Below, piece after piece: positions 21,836 through 32,379 of a DNA stretch of 64,000 nucleotides. This DNA is from Medicago truncatula (lineage: Eukaryota; Streptophyta; Magnoliopsida; Fabales; Fabaceae), in contig NC_053046.1 in the NCBI RefSeq assembly GCF_003473485.1, positions 41,563,832-41,627,831 of the forward strand. The letters are read 5' to 3'. Each line of letters begins with the position of its first letter. The first letter of the stretch is position 1. The position numbers and the translations under genes are program-made. The notes under the pieces are model-generated. The model did no database searches and was not told the origin of the DNA. It worked only from the letters and a program-made list of their open reading frames with translations.

Positions 21836-24800
21836 ATGGAAAGCTCAAGTTCTGCTGGTGGTTCATCATCAAATATGGAAATAGATATTCCGGCTTATGA
21901 GATTAAAGGAAGAACCATGTCTATTGAAGAATGGGAGTTAATCATTCAAGCAGAAAATCCAGTGGATTTCGCCTCCTTAACTCACCATGGATGCGACTTA
22001 GTAAAGTTCTACAAGAAGCAAAAGCTGATGAATTACTTTAGTCTTCTCAATGGTCCAACATATGAAGTTCTGGTCAGACAATTCTGGGTAAGGGCTTCAG
22101 TCTTTGACATTGATGCTGCTAGACAGGAAGAAGCTCAACTGATTCTGGTTGATCCTACTCTGAAGGGGAAAACCAAAGAAGAAATGGGTCTACTCTCCTT
22201 CACCGGTACAGAGATTAGATCAAATGTCATGGGAATTCCTGTAACCATAAATGAGCAGGTTATTGCTCAAGCCATGGGAAGGGATACCTCTGGCAAGTAC
22301 TTTGGAGAAGAGATTCCTAATCCAAGAACCAGCTCTTGGAAGGAAATTGTCAATGAGACCATTTATGGGTCTAAGGTTGCTCAACCTTACAGCACTTTGA
22401 GCATTGAGAAGAAGTTGCTGCTGAAGATTCAAAATGAGAATATCTTTCCCAAAGGTGGAGGAAGTGATCAACCGTCACTTGGTCACAAGGTTTTTCTGCA
22501 TCACACCATCACTCAAGAGACCACGATGAATGTTCCCAAGTACATGTTCAAGTACATGATCAAGGAACTAAAGAAGAGTCAGATGGAAAACAGAAAGTTT
22601 GTTCCTTATGGAAGGTTGCTCTCTGTAATCTTTCAAGAAGGAGGAATTCTAAGTGCCTTGAAGGATGTTGGCATCTATGATAACCAGAAGCTGGGAGCAG
22701 TAACTGGGAAGATAATCAATGCATCAACTCTTGTGAAGATGAAATTGATTCCAGCAAATGCTCACAAGAAACTAGATTCTGATATGCATGAATCTGATGC
22801 CATATCTGATCTAGTCACTCATCACATCCCTATCTGCAAGAAGGATCCCCTGGATGTGCAAAGGGCCTACATCTTGGACTTCTACAAAACTTACAAGAAG
22901 AAGATCAGCTTGAAAGATGTCCCTGAGGAGATGTATGGTGGTGATTTGCCTGTGACAAAAGGCAGAAAGTCAAAGAAGAAGCAGATCACCAAGGAAGAAT
23001 ATCTTGCTGAAGATGCTACTGAGAAGGGTGCTCAGAAGCATCAGAAAGCTAAGAAGGAAAAATCAACTTTGTCCACTATTCAAGAGGAAGTGGAGAACTT
23101 GGATGAAGTCCCAATCATCAGAAAAATGACAAGGAATGCTCAAGAAACAGCAGAACAGCTTGCTTCTGAACAACCTGCTTCTGAACAAGCTGCATCTGAA
23201 GAGCCTCAGAGTCCTAAGAAGAAAAGAGAAGCTGCTCTTCAAACCATCAAAAGGAAGAGATCTTCAAGGAATCTGAAGACAGCTGAAGGACGAAGGGAAG
23301 AAATGTTGGAAGAACTGCAAGAAAACTGGGATGAAGACTCAAGTCCCAAGAAGGCAAAAAAGACTATAACTTCTGAGACTATAGTCATGCCCAGTTTTGA
23401 AGCTTCTAAGGAATTAAAGCAATATGCTAGGGAGTATTCTGCATCCAAGATAGCATAAAGGAAAAGGATGAAGGAATTGTATGAGAAGCAAAGGGATGAG
23501 CGTCTCAAGGCTGCAGGGTATGTGCCTACTCCTGACATTGCTGCTTTAGCATCTGAGTTAGAGCAAGAAACAGTTCAGTATGGAGCAACTCTGCTTTCAC
23601 AAGCCTTGAAGAATAAGCAAGCTTCAGGAGCTACTTCATCAGAACAAGTTTCAAATGCTCCAGAAGCAGTTCATCCAGAAGCTCAATCTTCAGGTAATTC
23701 ATCCAAACCTGACATCTATACTCAGATTCCTTCTCTACCCTCTTCACCCTCATCATCATCAACTGAATCAGATGACCAACCCCTTAGTCAACACATAGAC
23801 AAACTTCTAAAAACCAAACCTACCAAACTAACAGAATTTGGAACACTTGACTATAAGCAAACTCAAATAGAATTTTCTAAGAATAGGATTAAGCTTTGTG
23901 AGAAATTCAACTTGCCTGCTACTCATCCACTTTATCCAGAAATTCCAGAACCTGTTAGTGTACAACACCCTGAACCCAACCAAGAACCTAACCAAACAAA
24001 CCCACAAAATGACCAAACTCCACAAAGAGCCTCTGAAGTAGTTTCAGAAGCAACTACTTCAGAAATCCCCCAACAACAAGAATCCTCAACCCTTCACAAT
24101 CTAGAAAAACACTTAGGTGGTGAAATGCAACCTACACCTACAAAGGCCTCTAAGACAGTCCCTGGAAAGATTGATTTAGAAAACCAACAAACAGAAACCA
24201 TCCCTGAGCAAACTGTTCCTGAGCAAACTGTTCCTGAACAAGCTGTTCCTGAACAAGCTGCTTCTGAACAAGCTGCTTCTGAACAAGTTGCTTCTGACCA
24301 TCAAACAACAGAACCACAACAACAACCAGAACCACCAATAATTGACCTAACCTCTTCTGACAAACAAACAGCCTCTGACCAACCCTCCACATCTCATACA
24401 ACTCAATCTGAACCTTCAACCATCCCTGACTCTATCCTTGAATCTGAGTATATAGATGAACAGCTAATCAGACTTAGTGATGGGATTCAGACACTGATTC
24501 TTCGCAGAACAGTTCATGTACCTCCTATTCACTATCTTGATCCGTGGATGGATCTGAAAAAGAGTTTTGATGACCTGCTGGATCAGCTAAGTTCTAAGTG
24601 CGTCTCATCTCATTCTGCCATGCTGCAAAAGATGTTGGATGATATGCATGAAGCAGCTAGAGTGAAAGAGCTGAATTTTGTGCCTCTGCTGGACATCACT
24701 CCTTTCTATCCAGAAGAAGAATACATTACAAGGGCTGCAAGAATTCATGCTGGGTATAAAAGAAGAATGAGAGAAAAGGATGAGCTACTTAAGAAGAAGG

Positions 24801-24853
24801 ATGAGCAAATTAAGTATCTTTTGGAACAGATGTACAAGCAAGCCCAACCCTAG
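21836..24853 (+). pseudogene. Sirevirus env-like ORF with one internal stop
   Basis: One frame of 1006 codons from the ATG at 21836 to the stop at 24851-24853, interrupted only by TAA at 23456-23458. Neighbouring codons on both sides read on in the same frame. The first half is basic and globular, the second is low-complexity with PEQ/SEQ repeats (24205-24300), and the end is charged and probably coiled-coil. I see no clear signal peptide or transmembrane anchor, so env-like refers to its position after pol in Sireviruses and not to proven envelope function. Confidence 0.8.
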
Positions 24854-25120
24854 TTGCACACCAATTTTTTTTGCTTGTTTTAATCTTTATTCTAAGTACT
24901 TTAGTTGCATTGCATTTGTATCTTAACTTTTCTATATATATATATATTATCATTGTTTCTGGATCTTGTGCTTTTCACCTTCAATGTATTGTACAAGCTT
25001 TAACTCTGATGATATTTACTGTTTTTAATGCTGTGTACTCTGATATAATGTTTTTTTTAAGGTTATATGTTTATTGCTCTGATACTCTTTCTTTTGTTTT
25101 TTATTCTTTTTGTTGATGAC

Positions 25121-25397
25121 AAAAGGGGGAGTAAATGTATAGTATTTTAAGGCACTGAGCCCCACTATAACCACTTCTAAACTTTTTTAAATACTTCTGA
25201 TATTATTTTTATGAGTATTTTATTGAAATTTAATTAATAAGAATAGAACTCAGGGGGAGCTTACAAACCTCACCTTAAAGATCTATTAGACTCAGGGGGA
25301 GCTTACAAACCTCTATCCCAGTGGTCAACTTATTAATTAGATCAACAACAATTGAACATTTTAAATATTATTGTTTGTCATCATCAAAAAGGGGGAG
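25121..25397 (+). promoter_or_regulatory. Four polypurine tracts before the 3' LTR
   Basis: AAAAGGGGGAG (25121-25131), AGGGGGAG (25252-25259), AGGGGGAG (25294-25301) and AAAAAGGGGGAGA (25385-25397). The last touches the LTR and is the likely primer. The middle two sit in a direct repeat (CTCAGGGGGAGCTTACAAAC). Repeated polypurine tracts are a known Sirevirus hallmark. Confidence 0.8.
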
Positions 25398-25398
25398 A

Positions 25399-26680
25399 TT
25401 GTTGGAACAAAATGTGTTTCACAATGAACCTTATTAAGTTTTGATGATAACAAGGTATTAAAAATTGTCAATTGGTTATTACTAATAATTGTTCAAGTGT
25501 ACAGGACCAAAGGCTACTCAAGTTATTTCAATAGGTCTTGGAAGAACAATGGAAAGAAAAAGAAATTCTGAGCATCTGAAGAAAACTGCTCCTGAAGCTG
25601 AAGTGCTTCTGAAGTGATGACGTCATCAGAAGCAGAAAGTCATCAGAAGCAAAAGTTTTCATCAGAAGCAATATCGTCACCAGAAGCTATGTTTGATCCT
25701 TTAATCAAACTGAAGATTCAAAGTAGCTGATTCTCAATTCAGTCTTATCCAAGAAGAACGAAGAATTGAAAGGGAGGTATCAACGGATATATGGATAGCA
25801 CTGAGCACTTGTCTCTCGTAAATAGAGTTGACAAAGTACAAGTGTACAACCACTACCTCCACTACTCTGTTTTCTGTCTACGCTACAAGACAAAACAACA
25901 GTCATGCCTGCAGAATTTGTACGTTCAAGATGGGAATGAATTTGAAGCTTATTCTTCAAAGGACTACACCCAAATCAGGCAAAGGATCACTGGTGGATAA
26001 TCAAAGGATTTCAAACGACTCTTTAGACGTGCTGATTATCTCAACGTCTCTTTCACGCCTCTATATAAAGGAGTGAAGACTTGAAGATTGAAGATAGAGA
26101 TACATAAGTTCAAAAGCGCCAAAACTCTGTCAATTTGATTCTACAAAGCACACTGAATTTCTGCACTGATTTGATACATCTTAGAAATTCAAAGTCTAGA
26201 GTCTTTACTGTATTGTATTGTGAACACCACTGATTGTATATCAAGTGTTCAACTCAAACTCAATTCTCTGTATTTTTGTTTGATTAGAAGTCTCTTGCCT
26301 GCGTGCTTGAGCATTAGAAGTCTCTTGCTTAGTGCTTGAGCATTGGAAGACTCTTGCGTGTGTGCTTGAGCATTTTTGTGAAGTCTCATACTTAGATAGT
26401 ATTGAGCATTTGTAATCTTTGTGATTATAGTGAAATCTCCTTGGAAGTGCAAGGGGGACTGGACTACTTCCGTGTTGTGGAAGGAACCAGGATAACTGCT
26501 TGTGTCTTTGTCTTTCTTTTCTCTGCTCTGTTCTTTTCCGCTGCAATCTGACTCTGATCATTTCATCAGAAGCAATCAAACTGCTTCTGAAGTTTTATCA
26601 GAAGAAGTATTTTTTAAGAGAAAAAGAAAACACAATTAAACCCCCCCCCCCCCCCCCCCTTCTTGTGTTTTTCACCTTCA
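25399..26680 (+). repeat. 3' LTR of the Sirevirus
   Basis: 1282 bp, about 99.4% identical to the 5' LTR by eye. TATATAAA at 26062-26069, TGACGTCA at 25618-25625, and the C-run is 19 long (26641-26659) against 13 in the 5' LTR. Confidence 0.92.
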
Positions 26681-26685
26681 TATTG

Positions 26686-27872
26686 GAATACTATAAAATG
26701 TTGCTGAAGCTTTTTAGCAACACAGACTTTACCTAACAATTGTTCAAACGTAACTAAATTTAATTAGTAACATTTTTCTTTATTTAGTCACAATGTTGTA
26801 GTGATTAGACCCTCCTCCTTTGTACAAATAAAAGAGACATGATAAATTAATTAAAGATGAAGAACCTGAATTAATTTGAAAGTTTAATTACAGAGTATAA
26901 ATAAATCTAAAATTGCAAATGAAGGAATAATTGAAAGTAAAACTACATTTGAAGACAATGTTCTAGAGAGAGCTTCTCTGCCTTCATTCTGAAAACCCCA
27001 CCACTCGCTCTTAACAAACTGCCGTCACCACCAAGCTCTTGTTCTCCCACATCATCCAAACACTATTCAGCAAGATGTAGCCACGGTGTTAGTGGTGCAT
27101 TTTCCTCACCGTCGTACCACCTTAAACCCCATTGAAGTGACAAATAATCCAAATCTCGAAGTAGTTGGCTCGCACTAAATTTAATGAGCTCCTCTATCAA
27201 CATTGTTTTTTTTTTTTTTTTTGGAGAACATGAGAGTTTAAGCCCAAAGCGGAAAACTAACTCCTAATTAAACGAGGTGTAGAAACATCAATACTATTAG
27301 CTAAAAATAATTAACTAACTCGAACAGAATATTGCTCATAGATAATTAACACAGATTTTAACTATAGTAATGATTTTAACTCTTTTGTTTCCAGTGAGAA
27401 AAAACTACAATAATCTAAGTTTGGTTGGGATATAAATTAAGAGTTCTTATATTTGAACACCCTTAAATTTCTAACACTCATTTAATACATAATTTTCTTT
27501 TTATCTCTTTCTCATATCACATCATCAATAAAATAAATTATTTGGGTATATACGTAACGTGAACAAAAAAACAAAGTTATTTGGGTACGTATATCGATGA
27601 TTTTCCAAAAGTTAATCATGGCCACGGCTTGTTCACCCATGTTTTGAGAAGTGATAAGGAAATACGAGTGAATCTGCAAGGAAGTTGGGCAAAACAGAGA
27701 AGGTCCCGCTTCAAGGATGAATAGATTATTTATTTATTTTTGACCAAGAACCTACATAATAGATAGATTACTTATTTTATGAATAATAATAACACACTAT
27801 AGTTTTAATATTCTGCTTGTTTCTTATGATATATGATGGCAGCTACATTAATTTGCTGGTAATCATGATCAT
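26686..27872. other. Intergenic
   Basis: The first 150 bases continue the TGTTAC/GTAACA-rich host sequence interrupted by the Sirevirus. The rest is AT-rich with a T-run near 27207-27223. No gene recognised. Confidence 0.5.
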
Positions 27873-28517
27873 GAACTTGTCACCATCCTTGACTTTATGA
27901 AGACCAGAAACCAACTTGTTTGGCCTATTTTTTACAAAATGGAACCAACAACCATAAGACATCTGAAAAATAGTTACGAAAAAGCTATGGATGAACATGA
28001 AGAAAAATTTGGAAAGGACTCTGAGAAGCTGAAAGCATGGAGATCAGCTTTGTTTGAAGTCGCAAACTTAAAAGGACGGCACTTGAAATATGGGTACATA
28101 GTATAATTACAATTATATTTTTGGCTAATTTGTGTGACTCACACCTATGCTACGTTTTCTATCACTGGTTGTTTGTCGAGTAGTCTTGTGAGTGGACTCA
28201 CATATCTGACGTGTGAAAAAATGATGAATAGGTTTGAATCCAACTCTTGCATATCAACGTTCTTGCAACTACTAATTGAGTTGTATATATTGAACTTAAC
28301 AACATGATTTCTATCTTACCATAAGAACTTGATCTTTAATTACTACTATGTGTAAATATTTATTACTCAAACTTGGTTTTATTTTGATTGAATAAATTCA
28401 GAGTATTATTAGGAAGATAATGAAACACTTGTATGGATGAATTTAACGGCCTTGAACTTTTGCAGGTATGAATATGAGCTTATAGAAAAAATTGTGGAAA
28501 TGGCCATTAAAATTTGA
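27873..28517 (+). pseudogene. 5'-truncated TIR gene, C-terminal half
   Basis: Begins inside the TIR at ELVTILDFMKTRNQLVWP and runs through WRSALFEVANL to 28093. A 372-base intron (28094-28465; donor GTACAT, acceptor TTGCAG) splits a glycine codon in phase 2. Exon 28466-28517 encodes YEYELIEKIVEMAIKI and a stop. The part kept has no frameshift, but the N-terminal half, including most of the TIR and its start codon, is gone. The intron position is the same as in the TIR-TIR genes. Confidence 0.78.
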
Positions 28518-28769
28518 GCTGCTTGTAGTAACTATTGTCAAGTCCTTGGTCGAGTATATCAACTAGAAAGAAGATTTGGAAGTTTATCTTGCTATATAGT
28601 GTCATGAATCAATTCAACAAATGCGTTGTTTTGTAAGCATAGCACCGGTTGAGCAATTGATGTTTGATACTGGTACCAGTTGTTGTAATAATTGAAAGTT
28701 GTGATTGTGTTGGACGCTTATTATGCACTTGCAATAAAAAAATGTACTTCAATAAAATAAAGGTAATTT

Positions 28770-28862
28770 TTTTATTTTTAATTTTTTTGGTCGAGTAATG
28801 GCTAGAGTTTCACACATATTTTAATGTATTGTTCATATCAACTGAATTATGTTTATGAGGAC
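28770..28862 (-). repeat. Degenerate reverse SINE fragment
   Basis: T-rich start, GTCGAGTAATGGCTAGAGTTT, then CAACTGAATTATGTTTATGAG. This is the order of a reverse legume SINE with the middle decayed. Confidence 0.45.

Positions 28863-28865
<3 letters not shown>

Positions 28866-28931
<66 letters not shown>
28866..28931. repeat. (TA)n microsatellite
   Basis: About 65 bases of pure TA, followed by three TTTA units. Confidence 0.95.
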
Positions 28932-28935
<4 letters not shown>

Positions 28936-28945
28936 TTATTTATTT

Positions 28946-29902
28946 CTATAGTTGAATTGAAAATCATTTTGGCCTGAAGGGACACGAGATCCTTTAAAAG
29001 GATTATTATTTCCGACAAAATCCTAATTCTGATCCTCTATTTTTTATATTGTACAACTTTAGTCTCAATTTTGACCATCCAATTTAATGACGTGACAATA
29101 TATTAGATGACTTGAATGAAAACAAAGGGCATAGTTACCCGTAAATCTTTAAAATGGGGTGTCTTGAGTCGTAATCAAGCATACAATGCCTAGAATATCA
29201 ATTGAAATGATACAATGAATTAAGAGTGAACAAAATATTATCATGTCATCAAATTGGATTGTCATATTTTTTAAAATGGAAGAGCAGAATTGTACAATTA
29301 AAAATGGGGACTAATATCATGTAAAGCTTATTAGCTACTGCTATTGGAGAAGAGTATTTGTTGTTGGGATGCAAGGCTTGCATAAATGTTGTTCCATTGC
29401 ATTCAAATAAAAAGCTTCTTTCATCGTATTTCAAATAAAAAGTTAATACATGAATTCAACATTAAAAATATTAGTATGAGATAAAATTGTGGGATCTAAT
29501 ATGAGTTTTTTTTAAAGTTCACCATTTGAGAAAAAATTAGTGAGTTGCTCAACAATGATATGGTATAATGGAGGAATCCGCAAAATAACAATTGTTTGAG
29601 ATCATCATTGGAGGTGCTCTAACAAGATATATCACTCTCACATAATGTTTGAATTTTCGAATAGCCTTGTTAGTGTGAACTGAAAAGTGTGTATAATATT
29701 AGTGTTGATTAGTATTCAAACACATAACATGTATATATAATCTAAAAATTAAAACCGACTAGTCTTAACTCTCTAGGTTTATAACACTTTTGTTTATATA
29801 TTTTTTATTTTTTTTAGTTTCAAACATCACATCCTACTAGACACAATTAAAGCCTTTCAGTAATTGAAAGACTAGCCATAATCTTATCCTTTGGTCATGG
29901 CC
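28946..29902. other. Intergenic
   Basis: AT-rich, no coding similarity seen. The last 70 bases resemble the leader before 32380 (shared TTCAGTAATT.AAAGACTA), so this is the 5' flank of a duplicated gene. Confidence 0.5.
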
Positions 29903-29909
29903 ATGTTGA

Positions 29910-31504
29910 ATGAAAAAGGTTGATGGCTGCAGCTACATGTACGATGTTTTTCTATGTTTTAGAGGGGAGGACACTTACTGTACCTTTACAGGTAATCTCT
30001 ATCATGGTTTGAGCAACAAGAGAATCAAGACCTTCTTCTTCCCACATCAAATTCAAAATGATTATAATGATAATGAGCAACTTCAACATTCACCTATTCT
30101 CAAGGCAATTCGGGAGTCAAGGATTTCAATTGTTGTTCTCTCTGAAAACTTCGCATCCTCCACACGTTGTTTAGATGAACTTGAGAACATCATTCGGTGT
30201 AGGAAGATGTACGGCCAGCTTGTTTGGCCAATCTTTTACAAAGTATATCCCTCAGAAGTCAGGCTTCTGAGTGGTAAGGTTTGGTGAAGCCGTGCTAAAG
30301 TTAGAAGAAAGGTTTAGAGATTACCCTCACAGCAACAGGTTGCAGCGATGGAAGCAAGCTTTGTCTGAAGTCACAGTCATTTCTGGATGGATTTACGAAA
30401 CTGAGTATGTACTATAATATTCTATACTTTCAAGGTTATGCTCTTTTGAAAATTAGTCCTGTGCTTGAAAAACTCGATAAAAATTTCAATAGTGACTGAC
30501 ATGTTGCCTTTTGAAAGTAGAAGCTTAAAGTTTTCCTCATCCACATGGCTGAGATTGAGAATTTGACTAGCTTGACTGATGTCAGTTTTGACTTATGACA
30601 AATTCAAGGATAGACAAATATATGTGCTTCAAAACTAAATTTGTATTCGCTTTTTCATGATTTTACCAAACAGACATCGATCATATCACAGTCGGTAGTA
30701 AGGCGAGAGGACTCTAGACTTGTAAACTTTTACTTCTAAGGACCAACTATTAGCAGATCCACCTTGTTTTGTTAGGCTTTAGAACTCTTATATTGTTTAT
30801 GTTTGCTAATATGCTTGAATACAAGAATAGTCCATGGTGTATCATCTCAATCATAAGAGTTTGACTCTTATATTGTTTATTCCTCGAGAGACGGTTGTAA
30901 AACGTTAATCGGTGTCACTTTAATTAATAATAATTTTTCTCTTCCCCAATTTTTTTAAAAGGATTTGTTCATTCACAGGTATGAGTACCAATTCATCCAA
31001 AAGATTGTGGAATTGGCTGTCCAATCGCTACCATGCTATGATGTTTTTCTCAGTTTTTGCGGGGAAGATACTCGCTACTCCTTTACAGGATTTCTCTACC
31101 ATGCTTTGAGTAATGAGGGATTCAAGATCTTCATGGATGATGAGGGATTGGAGGGTGGAAACCAAATTTCACAAACTCTTCTCGAAGCAATTGAAAAATC
31201 AAGGCTTTCAATTGTTGTTTTGTCTGAAAACTTTGGATATTCCACGTGGTGTCTTGATGAACTAGACAAGATTATCAAGTGCATGAAGACCAAGAATCAA
31301 TTGGTTTGGCCTATTTTTTACAAAATAGAACAATCAGATGTAAGCAATCAAACAAAAAGTTATGGCAAAGCCATGACAGCACATGAAGATAGATTTGGAA
31401 AGCAGTCTGAGAATGTACCATCTACTAGTTGTTTTAATAATTCAAAATTGTGTTGGACGTGTATCATGTACTTGGGATACATGCAATTTCTAATCGGTAA
31501 ATAA
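29910..31504 (+). pseudogene. Tandem TIR-TIR gene 1, frameshifted and truncated
   Basis: Exon 1 (29910-30404) encodes TIR 1: YDVFLCFRGEDTYCTFTG, VVLSENFASSTRCLDEL (Glu kept, Trp changed to Arg) and QLVWPIFYKV. A one-base insertion near 30274-30280 then breaks the frame before FGEAVLKLEERF. A 574-base intron (30405-30978) in phase 2 follows. Exon 2 encodes YEYQFIQKIVE and directly TIR 2: YDVFLSFCGEDTRYSFTG, DDEGLEGGNQI, STWCLDELDKI. TIR 2 ends abruptly after ERFGKQSENV-type sequence and joins a 3'-flank-like stretch similar to 28670-28740, with a stop at 31502-31504. Two TIRs in one transcript is unusual. An upstream ATG at 29903 is out of frame by a two-base loss compared with the sister gene. 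Confidence 0.78.
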
Positions 31505-32379
31505 CACATCAATACCTTCTAGTTTGTAATTAAACATTGATCTCTCTTTTTTTTTTTTTATTCAAAATCATATACAACTCCCTTCCACTTAACACCACCG
31601 TTGGTTAGTTCTCGGTTATACAAAGAAGTTAAAGCTCGCCAAAAAAATGATAAATTCAATGGCGGAAAAATTCAAGTCATAATGTAGACGGGGGCGTGCT
31701 TCAATGCGGCTGCGTGCACGGGGACTGACGTGTTCCCTCATGTCACAATGCCTCATTCAGGGTCTACGTGCCTTCATATGATGGACTTTCTAGCGGTCCA
31801 GAACAATATATAAGATTTAAAATAAGATAATGTTGGGAGTTATGTTTAGAATAATTTTAGAATACTGGTTTAGAATGAGACTTTTCCATTTAATTATTAT
31901 ATATTGCATCGATTTCCAGCAATTGTTTCACAACTTGAAATTTTTTTCATTGCTAATTGAATTTGTTATTCTAATCAAGAACAACTTGACTTGTTAGGAT
32001 TGGGTTGATTTATTCCCATAAATTAATAAATATACTTTCATGAATCATTCATCATTGCGTACCTAAAATTATAGTTTGTCATTTTCATCATATAATAATT
32101 ATAAAGGAAAGAAAGACCTTGACCAAAAAAAAATAAAAAGGAAAGAAAGACAAAAGAGGGTTCTAGGACAAACCGCATGAATTCATGGCATTTTGTTGCT
32201 TAATTTTAGATGTTTGTGACATATTGTACATTGTCAATGTTAGAATTTTTTTCATAGCCTCATTAGTATCGATTAGTGTTCAAACTAATTAGTCTCAACT
32301 CTTCTATGCTTTTGCAACATCAGATCCTACAAGACACTATAGTTATGTTCATTCAGTAATTCAAAGACTAAAGAAAAAC
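31505..32379. other. Intergenic with dispersed repeat copy E
   Basis: 31905-32055 shares CACAACTTGAAATTTTTTTCATTG-type order, GGGTTGATTTATTCCCAT and ACTTTCATGAATCAT with the copy at 3950-4105. Otherwise nothing recognised. Confidence 0.5.

Larger units (their letters stand above)
14739..26680 (+). mobile_element. Sirevirus-type Ty1/Copia retrotransposon
   Basis: An 11.94-kb element: LTRs 14739-16013 and 25399-26680, initiator-Met primer site, gag, pol in the order protease-integrase-RT-RNase H, an env-like ORF and several polypurine tracts. Target duplication TACTG/TATTG (14734-14738 and 26681-26685) with one mismatch. About eight base differences plus a C-run length change separate the LTRs, so insertion is recent. 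Long LTRs, integrase before RT, an ORF after pol and repeated AGGGGGAG purine tracts place it in the SIRE/Maximus (Sirevirus) lineage. This copy is disabled by two frameshifts in gag-pol and a stop in the env-like ORF. Confidence 0.92.

Noticed and set aside
24205-24300. Regular short repeats considered as a CRISPR-like array
   Set aside because: They are in-frame codon repeats of the env-like ORF without spacers; the DNA is eukaryotic.
24150-24419. Minus-strand frame of QKQLVQ repeats
   Set aside because: Antisense of the PEQ/SEQ repeat in the env-like ORF.
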